DNA of 64,000 nt from Ralstonia sp. NFACC01 (GCF_900115545.1 NZ_FOWV01000001.1:496001-560000), one strand, 5' to 3'; shown: positions 53,571 to 63,024, numbered from the stretch's first letter. Made by a program: numbers and translations. The notes: a model not told the origin generated them from the sequence alone.

Positions 53571-54454
53571 GCGTAATCGACCTCTCCGGATTGCCGCCGC
53601 CCGACGTTGTCGAACCACTCGACTTCGAGGCGTCCTACCAGCGGCTCCTCTCGACCTTCATGGGGCTCTGTCCGGAATGGTCGGCCACCATGGAATCTGA
53701 CCCTGCGGTCAAGCTGCTGGAACTGCTCGCGTATGTCGACGTGCAGCAGCGCGCGCACGTGAACGATTCCGCACGCTCGACCATGCTCGGCTTTGCCGTG
53801 GGCGCCGATCTGGAACACCTGGCCGCTGGCTTGGATACAAAGCGACTTGTTGCCGTGCCGGGCGACACCGAAGCAATCCCGCCGGTGGCGCCCGTGATGG
53901 AGTCGGACACTAGCCTGCGCACGCGTGCTCAGGGCGCATTCGAGCGCCTTTCCGTCGCCGGCCCACGCGCAGCCTACGAATTGCATGCCCGCGCCGCAGA
54001 CGGCCGCGTGGCAGACGCGCGGGCTATCTCGCCGGCGCCGGCGGAAGTCATCGTGTCGGTACTCAGCAACGAGGGCGATGGCACGGCGTCGGACGAGCTC
54101 GTCGAGCGCGTGCGGCAGGCGCTCAGTGATGAAGACGTCCGCCCGCTGGCCGACCGGCTGACGGTGCAGGCCGCGCGCATCATTCCATACCGGCTGCGCG
54201 TCGTTCTGTACCATTACCCGGGCCCAGAGGCTGAGCCGATGGTGGCCGCGGCATGGGAGCGCCTCAACGCCTATGCAAAGGAACAGCGCCGCATCGGCCG
54301 CGACGTGCGCCGCTCCGCCATCTTTGCGGCCGCACACGTAGCGGGTGTCCAGCGCGTGGAGGTTCCCGAGCCCGCCGAAGACATCATCGTCGACCTGACC
54401 GAGGCGTCTTACTGCGCGGGCATTGACGTGGTTGTCGGGGGCGCGGATGAGTGA
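53567..54454 (+). CDS. Baseplate protein J
   Basis: A 295-residue baseplate_J protein: VIDLSGLPPPDVVEPLDFEA, LELLAYVDVQQRAHVNDSAR and YELHARAADGRVADARAISP with PAEVIVSVLSNEGDGTASDE. It forms the baseplate wedge edge with W and I. The end overlaps gene I by 8 bases. Confidence 0.94.
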   Translation: MSVIDLSGLPPPDVVEPLDFEASYQRLLSTFMGLCPEWSATMESDPAVKLLELLAYVDVQQRAHVNDSARSTMLGFAVGADLEHLAAGLDTKRLVAVPGDTEAIPPVAPVMESDTSLRTRAQGAFERLSVAGPRAAYELHARAADGRVADARAISPAPAEVIVSVLSNEGDGTASDELVERVRQALSDEDVRPLADRLTVQAARIIPYRLRVVLYHYPGPEAEPMVAAAWERLNAYAKEQRRIGRDVRRSAIFAAAHVAGVQRVEVPEPAEDIIVDLTEASYCAGIDVVVGGADE

Positions 54455-55067
54455 CAAAACGCTGCTGCCGGCAAACGCGACGCCGCTGGAACGGGCGCTG
54501 GCGCAGACCATCCTCACGCTGCTCGACACGCCTGTCCCGCTGAATCAGTTGTGGGATGTGGATACGTGCCCCGTACGGCTGCTGCCCTACCTGGCAAGCG
54601 CTCGCTCGGTCGACCGCTGGAACGCCAACTGGCCTGAAGAGGTCAAGCGCCGTGTCGTGCGAGACGCGTTTGCCGTGCACCAGCGCAAGGGCACAGCCGG
54701 GGCGCTGCGGCGCGCGCTCGAACCACTGGGCTATCGATTGACGATTCAGGAGTGGTGGCAGATGCAGCCGGCCGGCCAGCGGGGCACGTTCTCGCTAGAC
54801 GTCGGCATCGAAAACACGGGCGTCACAGAGGCAACCTACCAAGAGATCGAGCAGATCGTCGACGACGTTCGACCACTCTCGCGGCACCTCACCGGCCTGA
54901 CAGTCAGCGCCGAGATTGCCGGCTACGTTGGCGCACAGGCTGCCTGCTTCGATGGCGACACGGCGACTGTGTACCCGTACATGCCTGAAGTTGTTACCAC
55001 AGAAGGCCCCACCCACTCGGCGGTGGCCGCCCACGTTGTTGAAATCACTACGGTATCGAATGGCTAA
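54447..55067 (+). CDS. Tail protein I
   Basis: A 206-residue P2 gpI-family protein (LLPANATPLERALAQTILTL; LWDVDTCPVRLLPYLASARS; RRALEPLGYRLTIQEWWQM). It is the wedge/tail fibre attachment component. The end overlaps the fibre gene by 8 bases. Confidence 0.92.
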   Translation: MSDKTLLPANATPLERALAQTILTLLDTPVPLNQLWDVDTCPVRLLPYLASARSVDRWNANWPEEVKRRVVRDAFAVHQRKGTAGALRRALEPLGYRLTIQEWWQMQPAGQRGTFSLDVGIENTGVTEATYQEIEQIVDDVRPLSRHLTGLTVSAEIAGYVGAQAACFDGDTATVYPYMPEVVTTEGPTHSAVAAHVVEITTVSNG

Positions 55068-56781
55068 GTACTTTGCGACTTTGACGGAGACGGGCGAAGC
55101 CAAGATGGCTCGCGCGCTGCTCTCCAATACGATGGTCCCGCTCACCGAGATGGCCGTGGGCGATGGCGGCATCGATGGTGGCGGCGACGCCGATGTGATG
55201 CCGAGCGCCGTGCAACGCGCTCTGGTGCGCGAGCGCCTGCGCCGTCCGCTGAACCGCCTCGTTCGCGACGAGAAGAACCCCAGCATCGTCATTGCCGAGG
55301 TCTACCTGCCCGAAGAGTTGGGCGGGTGGTGGTCGCGCGAGCTGGGTCTGTACGACGAAGAAGGGGATCTGTTCGCGGTCGCCAACGTGCCGCCCAGTTA
55401 CAAGCCGGTGCTCGCAGAGGGCTCCGGACGCGGACAGTTTTTCCGCATGATGTTGATCCACAAGGCGGCAGGCAGCATCGTGCTCAAGATCGACCCCGCC
55501 ATCGTCGTGGCAACGCGCGAGTATGTCGACGAGCAGGTCACAGCCGTTCGCATGGCCGTGACAGGTGATGCGGACAAGCGCTACGCAACCAAGGAATCGG
55601 TCGCGGCGCTCTCCCGGCATGTCGATGAGGTCCAAGAGATTGCAGCCGATGCGTTGCCGCGCTCGGGTGGCGTGGTCACTGGCATCGTTGACATCAGCGG
55701 CCCATCGAACGAGCTGCTTTTCACTGACACGGCCCAACCCATCACGGTAGGTCGCTTTCGTGTGGTCCCCAGCAACGGGAGCCTCATCATCGACCGCAAT
55801 ACGGCCGCCGAGGGTGATTTCTCAACGTATGTACGTGTGTGCGCAATCGATGGGAACGGCAACATGTCCACCCCAGCCGGTGTCCTGGCCGATCTGTTCA
55901 AGACGCGCGGTGGGATCAATCTACCGGCCTACAACAAAGACGGACGAGGGTTCCTCGAGTTCGGTGGCGATACCGTCATCTGGCGCATGTTCATGGTTGC
56001 CTCCACCGGCAACCTCGTCCTCAACGGCTACAACGCCGACGGAAGCAATCGGAACCAGCCGTTCTATATCAACTACACGACCGGCCGTTTCGGCTTCGCG
56101 GTGCGCCCGCTCTTCGAGGGCGCAACTCCGTGGGATACGGCCAACCTGCCAAATCCCCTTACGACGGACGGCGGGGGCTTGGTGGCCAACAAGGGTCTCT
56201 ATTTTGGTGTCGGTTACGGCAGGTCCGCGCTGACGGTCTCGTCCAACGGCACGGATTCCATCGGCGGCGCATTCACGGAGTGGAACGCCAACCGGACGCC
56301 GGCGCTTCAGATCGATTGCCCGTGGAACGAAGCGGCCTACATGGGCATTCGCTGGACACAGTGGGGCGCCCGCCACCTTGCGGCGATTGACTGCTATGCA
56401 GGCGGTAGCGATGCAACTGTTCCCTATATCTCCATGCACGTCGGAGGCCGCGTCAACGCTTTCACTTTCGGCGGCAGCGGCACCCTGGTCGCTCAAGGCG
56501 ACATACACGCTGGCAACGGTGGCGGCATCCTTGCCACCAACGGCAACGTCTACATGTCGTGGGCTGGGCAGTGGCTTTCCACGTACCTAACGGGACTGAG
56601 CGGTGGCAAAGCCAACTCGGGCGCGGTATGCCAATGGAACACCGACATCACTGAGTTTGGTGGCGTCTCTACCGGGTCAAGCTCCGGTCAAGCCGACCTG
56701 CCTGCGCCTTACGTCCTCGTCGGCCTACGCAACGGCTTCTACACGCACTACCTTCGCGCAGTCCAACTGCGCAACCAATAA
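55060..56781 (+). CDS. Tail fibre protein
   Basis: A 573-residue fibre. The N-terminal ~160 residues are the phage tail-collar/DUF3751 attachment domain (MAKYFATLTETGEAKMARAL; VYLPEELGGWWSRELGLYDE). A short helical linker follows, then a long Gly/Asn/Thr-rich region (~200-573) with receptor-binding character. It corresponds to P2 gpH, which decides host range. The ATG at 55060 overlaps gene I. No frameshift or inversion site was noticed. Confidence 0.9.
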   Translation: MAKYFATLTETGEAKMARALLSNTMVPLTEMAVGDGGIDGGGDADVMPSAVQRALVRERLRRPLNRLVRDEKNPSIVIAEVYLPEELGGWWSRELGLYDEEGDLFAVANVPPSYKPVLAEGSGRGQFFRMMLIHKAAGSIVLKIDPAIVVATREYVDEQVTAVRMAVTGDADKRYATKESVAALSRHVDEVQEIAADALPRSGGVVTGIVDISGPSNELLFTDTAQPITVGRFRVVPSNGSLIIDRNTAAEGDFSTYVRVCAIDGNGNMSTPAGVLADLFKTRGGINLPAYNKDGRGFLEFGGDTVIWRMFMVASTGNLVLNGYNADGSNRNQPFYINYTTGRFGFAVRPLFEGATPWDTANLPNPLTTDGGGLVANKGLYFGVGYGRSALTVSSNGTDSIGGAFTEWNANRTPALQIDCPWNEAAYMGIRWTQWGARHLAAIDCYAGGSDATVPYISMHVGGRVNAFTFGGSGTLVAQGDIHAGNGGGILATNGNVYMSWAGQWLSTYLTGLSGGKANSGAVCQWNTDITEFGGVSTGSSSGQADLPAPYVLVGLRNGFYTHYLRAVQLRNQ

Positions 56782-56792
56782 GGATACAGCCA

Positions 56793-57257
56793 ATGCTCAC
56801 CCATGATGAACTGATCTTCTGCCTGCAGCAGAAGTACCCCGATCTCGTTCACGGCGTCGATTTTTGGGTCGGCCAGAGCATGTGCCCCGACACCGGCCAG
56901 CAGACCGAAGCCGCGCGCATCATCGCGTGGCACGCAGACGGCCAGCCCACCGACGAAGAGGTTACTGCGCTGATTGAGCAGCACGGCGAAGCGGCACGAC
57001 TTCACGTGTTGGGCCAACGTGCCCGCGAAGAGCGCGACCGTCGCCTCATGGCAGCCGACGCCATGTTCTACAAGGCCATGGACACTGGCGACGCCAGCAA
57101 GGCGCAACAGGTCGGCAAGTACCGGCAGGCACTGCGCGAGGTGCCCGACCAGCCCGGTTTTCCTGCCGATTTCACCTGGCCGGATATCCCGGATGCGCTG
57201 TCGGATCGGGCGCTCTCAGACGCCCAAGACACCGAGGCCCAGACCTCAGACACGTGA
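56793..57257 (+). CDS. Tail fibre/tail assembly chaperone
   Basis: A 154-residue acidic protein. The middle part (LMAADAMFYKAMDTGDASKA, then QQVGKYRQALREVPDQPGFP with ADFTWPDIPDAL) matches phage tail assembly chaperones with the L-R-D-(I/V)-P-x-Q-P-G-F-P pattern. It lies directly behind the fibre gene, whose folding it presumably assists (P2 gpG position). Confidence 0.88.
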   Translation: MLTHDELIFCLQQKYPDLVHGVDFWVGQSMCPDTGQQTEAARIIAWHADGQPTDEEVTALIEQHGEAARLHVLGQRAREERDRRLMAADAMFYKAMDTGDASKAQQVGKYRQALREVPDQPGFPADFTWPDIPDALSDRALSDAQDTEAQTSDT

Positions 57258-57375
57258 CGCATGCCCCATAGGAAACCGACGCGCCGCTCCCTACCGTAAA
57301 GAGAGTCATCGGCGCACCCGTCACGCACAGGCGCCCATGACCACCCGTCACACGTTCAACTGTTCAGGAGCAATC

Positions 57376-57612
57376 ATGGCAAAAGTCGTCGTCACCCTTG
57401 TGGGGCACAACAAAGAGAATCTCGTCGGTCCGGCCGTGACGGTTGGCACGGCGCGTTGGGGCCATAACGGCGTCGATTTCGGCAAGGAAATCGAGATCGC
57501 AGAAGGCACCTACACCGTCACGGTGTACAGCGCCGGCAAGGTCATCCACACGCAACACGCTCACGTCCCGCGCGACGGCCGGTATCCCATCGAGATCGAT
57601 ATCGACAACTGA
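57376..57612 (+). CDS. Hypothetical 78-residue beta-rich protein
   Basis: Sequence is strand-rich (KVVVTLVGHN; GTYTVTVYSAGKVIHTQHAHV). ATG at 57376 after CAGGAG. It sits between fibre chaperone and sheath and is followed by a terminator. It may be an additional virion or fibre-associated protein. No family recognised. Confidence 0.65.
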   Translation: MAKVVVTLVGHNKENLVGPAVTVGTARWGHNGVDFGKEIEIAEGTYTVTVYSAGKVIHTQHAHVPRDGRYPIEIDIDN

Positions 57613-57663
57613 GTCGACGCCGCCGGCCTGCCGTAAGGGCCCCTGACCGCACACCCAAACGAG

Positions 57664-57687
57664 CCCCGCCACCGAGCGGGGTTTTTT
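57664..57687 (+). terminator. Intrinsic terminator before the sheath gene
   Basis: CCCCGC (57664-57669) pairs with GCGGGG (57676-57681) over a 6-base loop, followed by six Ts. It is the second terminator within the tail region. Confidence 0.8.
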
Positions 57688-57714
57688 CATGTCCACTTCC
57701 CATCGAGGAGCCGC

Positions 57715-58878
57715 ATGGCATCTTCTTTCTTCCACGGCATCACCACCACGATTGTCGACACGGGCCCGCGCCCGATCGCCGTGCCGTCGTCGTCCATCAT
57801 CGGTTTGGTCGACACGTACACGCCGGGCCCGGATCTCGTGCAGCCCGATGTGCCGGTGCAGATCACCAACCCGCGCGAGGCAGCGCAGGCCTTCGGCCAG
57901 AACAGCGCCATCACCCGCGCCATCAAGGCCATTCAGGAGCGCACGTCGGCCGTCATCGTCGCAACCGGCGTTGCGGATTCCGACGATGCAGACGCGCTAA
58001 CCTCAAGCGTCATCGGCGGCACCACGGGCGCTGGCATGCGCACGGGCCTGCAATCGCTGCTCGACGCCAAGTCGCGTTTCAACGTGCAACCGCGCCTGCT
58101 GATCGCGCCGGGGTTCACCGCACGCCAGCCAGTGGCGACGGCCGTGGACGCACTGGCGTCCAAGCTGCGCGCCATCGGCATCATCGATGGGCCGAACACC
58201 ACCGACGAAGCTGCGCTCGCGTATGCCAAGAACTTCGGTTCGAAGCGCCTGTACATGGTCGACCCGGGCGTGCGCACGTGGGACACCACCGCCAACGCAG
58301 AAGCCGAGGCACCTGCATCCGCCTTTGTCGCAGGCCTGTTCGCGTACACGGATGCGCAGTACGGCTACTGGGCGTCGCCGTCCAACAAGGAATTCGTCGG
58401 CATCACTGGCACCGGCCGGCCCATCGAGTTTCTCGACAACGATCCAACCTGCCGCGCCAACCTGCTCAACGAAGCTCGCATCGCCACCGTCATCCGCGAC
58501 GGTGGCTACAGGCTGTGGGGCAACCGCACGTTGTCGGCAGACCCGAAATGGTCGTTCGTCACGCGTGTGCGCACGCTCGACATCCTCATGGATGCCGCGC
58601 AGGCCGGCCACAAATGGGCGGTCGATCGTGGCATCACCAAAACGTACGTGCACGACGTCACCGAAGGCCTGCAGGCGTTCATGCGCGACCAACGCAACGC
58701 GGGCGCGCTGATCAACTTCGAGGTCTACGCAGACCCGGTGCTCAACACCGCCAGCCAGATCGAGCAGGGCCGCGTCGTGTGGAACGTGCGGTTCACCGAT
58801 GTCATCCCCGCAGAAAACCCGATCTTCCGCTTCGAAGTCACCAACGAGTGGCTGACCGAAGTGCTCGACACCAAATAA
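57715..58878 (+). CDS. Contractile tail sheath protein
   Basis: A 387-residue P2 FI-type sheath: SFFHGITTTIVDTGPRPIAV at the start, PRLLIAPGF, VDPGVRTWDTT and the C-terminal half with DGGYRLWGNRTLS and NPIFRFEVTNEWLTEVLD. It proves a myovirus-type tail. Shine-Dalgarno GAGGAG. Confidence 0.95.
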   Translation: MASSFFHGITTTIVDTGPRPIAVPSSSIIGLVDTYTPGPDLVQPDVPVQITNPREAAQAFGQNSAITRAIKAIQERTSAVIVATGVADSDDADALTSSVIGGTTGAGMRTGLQSLLDAKSRFNVQPRLLIAPGFTARQPVATAVDALASKLRAIGIIDGPNTTDEAALAYAKNFGSKRLYMVDPGVRTWDTTANAEAEAPASAFVAGLFAYTDAQYGYWASPSNKEFVGITGTGRPIEFLDNDPTCRANLLNEARIATVIRDGGYRLWGNRTLSADPKWSFVTRVRTLDILMDAAQAGHKWAVDRGITKTYVHDVTEGLQAFMRDQRNAGALINFEVYADPVLNTASQIEQGRVVWNVRFTDVIPAENPIFRFEVTNEWLTEVLDTK

Positions 58879-58890
58879 CGGAGGCACACG

Positions 58891-59394
58891 TTGGTACCCG
58901 AGACACTCTACAACTTCAATCTGTTCGTTGACGGCACGAACCTCGCGGGGCAAGCGTCGGAACTGACGCCACCCAAGCTCAAGATCAAGACGGAGGACTA
59001 CCGTGCCGGCGGCATGGATGCGCCCGTCAAGCTGGACATGGGCATGGAGGCGATGGAAGCCTCGTTCTCGCTCGTCACGCTGTCCACCGCCGTGCTGAAG
59101 CTCTTCGGCCTGGCCGATCAGAACGCCTTTAACGGCACGTTCCGTGGCGCCTTGCGCACCAAAGACGGCAAGACCCGCAGCGTCGTGCTCGTCCTGCGAG
59201 GCATGCTCTACGAGGTCGATCCCGGCTCGTGGAAGCCCGGCGAGAAGTCCGAATCCAAGTACTCCGTCAGCGCTGATTACTACAAGCTCGAGATCGACGG
59301 GCGCGTCTGGCACGAGATCGACGTGCTCGGCTGCAAGCGCGTCATCGACGGCGTTGACCAGCTCGCCGAGGTGCGCGCCGCCATCGGCATGTAA
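58891..59394 (+). CDS. Tail tube protein, TTG start
   Basis: A 167-residue P2 FII-type tube protein (MVPETLYNFNLFVDGTNLAG; PKLKIKTEDYRAGGMDAPVK). TTG at 58891 follows CGGAGG by 7 bases, and no ATG is available before the conserved start. It forms the inner tube that the sheath drives through the envelope. Confidence 0.93.
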   Translation: MVPETLYNFNLFVDGTNLAGQASELTPPKLKIKTEDYRAGGMDAPVKLDMGMEAMEASFSLVTLSTAVLKLFGLADQNAFNGTFRGALRTKDGKTRSVVLVLRGMLYEVDPGSWKPGEKSESKYSVSADYYKLEIDGRVWHEIDVLGCKRVIDGVDQLAEVRAAIGM

Positions 59395-59417
59395 GGCCCC
59401 ACAAGAGACACATCAAG

Positions 59418-59738
59418 ATGCAAACCACCACCATCAAGCTGAAGTTTCCTGCCACCGTCAACGGCGTCAAGGTCGATGCGCTCACGCTGCGCCAGCCCAC
59501 CGTGCGCGACATGCGCGTCGCCGGCCAGCAGTCGGGCGGCGATGAAGAGCTGCGCGAGATCCTGCTGTTTGCCTCGCTGGCCACCGCCGGCCAGAACGAC
59601 ATCGAGGGCCTGACCTACGTTGACTACCAGCGCGTGCAGCGCGGCTACTTTCGGCTGCTGGCCGACCGCGAGGGTGCCGATGCGGGAGGTCAAGCTGCTG
59701 ACCAAGCGCCTGCTGGCGATGGGCGTCAGCCCGTCTGA
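59418..59738 (+). CDS. Tail assembly chaperone (gpE)
   Basis: A 106-residue protein (IKLKFPATVNGVKVDALTLR; EILLFASLATAGQNDIEGLT) of the P2 gpE/phage tail assembly type. The last ~20 residues (GADAGGQAADQAPAG) are low complexity and look like a passive frame over the second gene. An E' extension in the other frame is open from 59614, as expected for tail chaperones with programmed frameshifting. Confidence 0.88.
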   Translation: MQTTTIKLKFPATVNGVKVDALTLRQPTVRDMRVAGQQSGGDEELREILLFASLATAGQNDIEGLTYVDYQRVQRGYFRLLADREGADAGGQAADQAPAGDGRQPV

Positions 59739-59787
59739 GATTGATGCGATGACGGTCGACGACATGGTGTGGTGGTTGACCGACTGA
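59680..59787 (+). CDS. Second-frame product of the tail chaperone gene (GpE/E' C-terminal part)
   Basis: A 35-residue sequence (MREVKLLTKRLLAMGVSPSE and DAMTVDDMVWWLTD) like the P2 GpE-family element. It is in the +1 (or -2) frame relative to the gene at 59418 and overlaps it by 59 bases. It could be fused by frameshifting, or start at ATG 59680, which has GAGGG 5 bases upstream. Confidence 0.75.
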   Translation: MREVKLLTKRLLAMGVSPSEIDAMTVDDMVWWLTD

Positions 59788-59821
59788 CGCGCCGCCGTGG
59801 CGCCACTGAGCAGGAGAATGC

Positions 59822-62134
59822 ATGGCAACAAAAGACATTGCGCTCGGCATCCTCATCGGCGGTGCGGTCAGCTCCACACTGGGTCGTGCCGTCAACGAGG
59901 TCGGCAGCAAGCTCGACGCACTGAAGAAACGTGCCGGCGAGGCCCGCGTCTGGCAGAACGCCATTGGCGAGACGCAACGCCTGCAGCGCGAGTTTCGCGA
60001 TCTGCACGCCGCCGGCGACCGCGCGGCAGACAAGGTGCGCATCAAAATCGAGCGCAACACCCGCGCGATACGCGAAGCCGGATTCGAGGTCGACCGGCTC
60101 GACCGCTCGTATCAACGGCTCGGCCGTACCGCACGCGGGCTGGAACTGCGTGCGCGCGGCACTGAGCTTGTCGCCAGTGGCCGAGACAGCCTGCGCAATA
60201 CCATGGGCGACACTGGGAAGTTCGTCGCCGCCGCCGCAGTGCCGACGGCCATCTCCGCCAACTACGAAGCCATCATCCGCGACATCGCCATCAAGGCGGG
60301 CGCCGCGCGCACCGACAAAGAGCGCGAGATGAGCAGCGGCATTGCCGCCTCCGCACAGCAAAGCGGCATCGGCCGCAATGTGCTGGCGGATGCCGTCAAC
60401 CAGATGGTGTCGGCCGGCATGGATCTCGACCGCGCGCTGTCGTTCGCGCCGCTGGTGGGCAAGTTCTCCGTCAGCCAGGGCGCCGACCCGAAAGAAACGG
60501 CGCGGATGATCCAGGCGCTCGAGCAGAACGCCAAGATATCCGACCCGGCAAAGATGGCCCAGGCGCTGGAAACCATCGCGTTTCAGGGCAAGGAAGGCTC
60601 GTTCGAATCGAGCGACATGGCACGCTGGTTCCCGGTGCTGCTGGCCGACATGCAGAAGCTGGGCATCGTCGGCAACTCATCGGTCGAGCAGCTCGGCGCG
60701 CTGCTGCAGGTGCAGATGAAAACCGCCGGCAGCGCAGACGAGGCCGCCAACAACACCAAAAACTGGTTCTCCAAGATCGGCAGCGCCGAGACGGCAGGCA
60801 ACTACGCCAAGGCCGGCATCGACTATCAGGCCAAGATGCGCGAGGCCATCGGCAAGGGCTGGAGCACGATGGAAGCTTCCTTCGTGCTGGCCCGCGCGTA
60901 CATCGAGCAGGCCGACCCGGAGAAAGCCAAGCAGCTTGCCGCCGCCGCAAAGCAGTTCAACAGCGAATCCGACCCCGCCAAGCGCGACGCGCAGATGCGT
61001 GCGTTTGAAGAGACCATGAAGACCGGCGATCTCTTCAACGACATGCAGGTCAAGGCCGCGCTGACCGCCTACATGCAGAACGCCGATCTTTACCAGCGCT
61101 TGAAGAACGAGGGCGCGAAGGCGGCGGGCGAGATCGAGAAAGACCTGGAAGACCGCCGCGCCAGCTCCAAACAGAAATGGGCCGAAGTCGGGCAGGCGTG
61201 GGATGAAGCCATGCGCCGCATCGGCGATGCGCTCAAGCCTGTGACGGATAGCGTGGCGGATCTCGCTGCCGGCGCCGGTAACTCGGTCGGCAAGCTGGCG
61301 GCGGAATCGCCCAAGGCCACCGTCGCCATCGGCGGCGTGCTGGCGTCTATTCTGGCGTTCAGGACCGGGCGCGCCGTATGGAAGATCGGCAAGGGCGTTG
61401 CCGACATCGCTCGTGGCAACGCCGTTGCGGCGGGCGTGGGTCGCACGGCCGGGGTGGCTGCCTCTGCCGCCAAGGTGGCACCGGCTGCAACAAAGGCACC
61501 CGGCGTGCTGGGCGCTTCGGGCCGGTTCCTGAAAGGTGCAGCGCCCAAGCTGGGCAAGGTCGGCGCTGTCGCGGGCGTTTTGGCGCTGGTGGGCACGGCC
61601 GGCATGGCAAGCGCCCAAGCGGCCGAGGGCCCCGGCTCCAAAGCCGATAAGGCCAAAGCCATCGCGGGCATTGGCGCAGGGCTGGCGGGCGAACTTGCCG
61701 GCGGAGCTGCGGGCCGCGCCATCGGTGCAATCGCCGGCACCGCCATCGCAGGGCCCATCGGCACGGTGGTCGGCGGGCTGCTGGGCGGCATGCTGGGTTC
61801 GTACCTGGGCGGCACGGCGGGTAGCGCCGCAGCAGGGTTGGCGCTGGGCAGCACCAAGCCCAAGGCCGCGATGGAAGCCGGTAAGCCCGTTCTGCCAGCA
61901 GGCGCCGTGGAGGCGCTTGGCACGGCCAGCGCGCTCGCCAAGGCACCACCGGCACCGCCGCCGCAGATCGACCAACGTTTCGAATTCGCCCCGCGCATCG
62001 CCCTGACAGTGCACGGCGACGTCAAAGACCCGCGCCAGCTTGCCGAGGAGTTGATGCCCCACCTGCGCCGCCAGTTCGACGAATACGCCGCGCAGCAACG
62101 CCGCGCCGCCATGTCGGATCGCCCGCATCTGTAA
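59822..62134 (+). CDS. Tail tape measure protein
   Basis: A 770-residue protein (P2 gpT position). The N-terminal part is coiled-coil rich (LDALKKRAGEARVWQNAIGE), the phage tail tape-measure domain (TMP/TP901-like) is around 110-400, and a hydrophobic Gly/Ala region lies at ~500-690 (GAIAGTAIAGPIGTVVGG) that may insert into the host membrane. Its length would set a tail of roughly 110-120 nm by the usual 0.15 nm per residue rule. Confidence 0.93.
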   Translation: MATKDIALGILIGGAVSSTLGRAVNEVGSKLDALKKRAGEARVWQNAIGETQRLQREFRDLHAAGDRAADKVRIKIERNTRAIREAGFEVDRLDRSYQRLGRTARGLELRARGTELVASGRDSLRNTMGDTGKFVAAAAVPTAISANYEAIIRDIAIKAGAARTDKEREMSSGIAASAQQSGIGRNVLADAVNQMVSAGMDLDRALSFAPLVGKFSVSQGADPKETARMIQALEQNAKISDPAKMAQALETIAFQGKEGSFESSDMARWFPVLLADMQKLGIVGNSSVEQLGALLQVQMKTAGSADEAANNTKNWFSKIGSAETAGNYAKAGIDYQAKMREAIGKGWSTMEASFVLARAYIEQADPEKAKQLAAAAKQFNSESDPAKRDAQMRAFEETMKTGDLFNDMQVKAALTAYMQNADLYQRLKNEGAKAAGEIEKDLEDRRASSKQKWAEVGQAWDEAMRRIGDALKPVTDSVADLAAGAGNSVGKLAAESPKATVAIGGVLASILAFRTGRAVWKIGKGVADIARGNAVAAGVGRTAGVAASAAKVAPAATKAPGVLGASGRFLKGAAPKLGKVGAVAGVLALVGTAGMASAQAAEGPGSKADKAKAIAGIGAGLAGELAGGAAGRAIGAIAGTAIAGPIGTVVGGLLGGMLGSYLGGTAGSAAAGLALGSTKPKAAMEAGKPVLPAGAVEALGTASALAKAPPAPPPQIDQRFEFAPRIALTVHGDVKDPRQLAEELMPHLRRQFDEYAAQQRRAAMSDRPHL

Positions 62135-62145
62135 CGGAACACACC

Positions 62146-63024
62146 ATGGATTTTCAGACCTTCGCATCCGCAGCGGCAACGCATGCGGCGCGCGCGGCCG
62201 AGCATGTCCGGCAGATGGAGCGGTTGCTGGACAAGCCGGACGGCACAGGGGAAGCCAACGCCCATCGCCGCGAGGCGCAGGCCTTGGGCGACCTGAACAG
62301 CGCCGGCACCGCGCTTGCCGCTGCCGCTGAAGCCATTGGCGGCGTAGGCCGAACGGCTGCAGGCAGAGGTGCAGCGCAGCGCGCGCTCGGCCTGACGGAT
62401 ACCGCGCTGGCCGGCATCCAGCGCACCGCCGCGGGCGAGCGCTTCGCATCCGTCCTGCGCGCCGCGCAAACCACCAGCGACGCACTGGCAACCGTACGCC
62501 GCCGCCTCGATGCCGTGCTGCCCGCCGTCACGCCCAGCGTGCGCAGCCTGGTGCCCAGCTACGCCCTCGGCCCGGACAAGTTCCTCGGCGCCGGCCAAGC
62601 CGCAGGCGCCACCGAACGCCTGCTCGTGCTGTCGACCGATGAAGGCGAGCAATTCCAGTTTGGCCTGAGCACCGCCGCATACGACCGCCTGCGCCGCGAG
62701 ACCCGCTACAACATCGCCGCGCAAGAACGCATCCAGCGGCAAGAGGCATTGCAGGCCGTGGGCGCCGGCGGCGACACCATCACCGTATCAGGCGCCATCT
62801 TTACCGCCGGCGGCGCGGGGGCAGGGCAGCTTGATCGCCTGCGGGCGATTGGTGCCGCGCTCAAGCCCGTGCAGCTCACCACCGGCTCGGGCGACGTGCT
62901 CGGCCGCTACTTCCTCGACCGCGTGGGCGAAGAGCAAGGCGCGCTGCTGGCCGATGGCACGCCGCGCAAACAGGGTTTCGATTTGGAGTTCCGACGCTAT
63001 GGCGATGACTATCAGAACATCTGA
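62146..63024 (+). CDS. Tail protein U with long N-terminal extension
   Basis: A 292-residue protein. Residues ~155-290 match P2 gpU (LLVLSTDEGEQFQFGLSTAA; GDTITVSGAIFTAGGAGAGQ; FLDRVGEEQGALLADG; QGFDLEFRRYGDD). The first ~150 residues are Ala/Arg/Leu-rich helices not present in the 159-residue P2 protein. U caps the tail tube. Its end overlaps gene X. Confidence 0.85.
   Translation: MDFQTFASAAATHAARAAEHVRQMERLLDKPDGTGEANAHRREAQALGDLNSAGTALAAAAEAIGGVGRTAAGRGAAQRALGLTDTALAGIQRTAAGERFASVLRAAQTTSDALATVRRRLDAVLPAVTPSVRSLVPSYALGPDKFLGAGQAAGATERLLVLSTDEGEQFQFGLSTAAYDRLRRETRYNIAAQERIQRQEALQAVGAGGDTITVSGAIFTAGGAGAGQLDRLRAIGAALKPVQLTTGSGDVLGRYFLDRVGEEQGALLADGTPRKQGFDLEFRRYGDDYQNI

Noticed and set aside
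60677-62742. Two long antisense frames over the tape measure gene
   Set aside because: Shadow frames of a GC-rich, repetitive gene; no Shine-Dalgarno and no domain.
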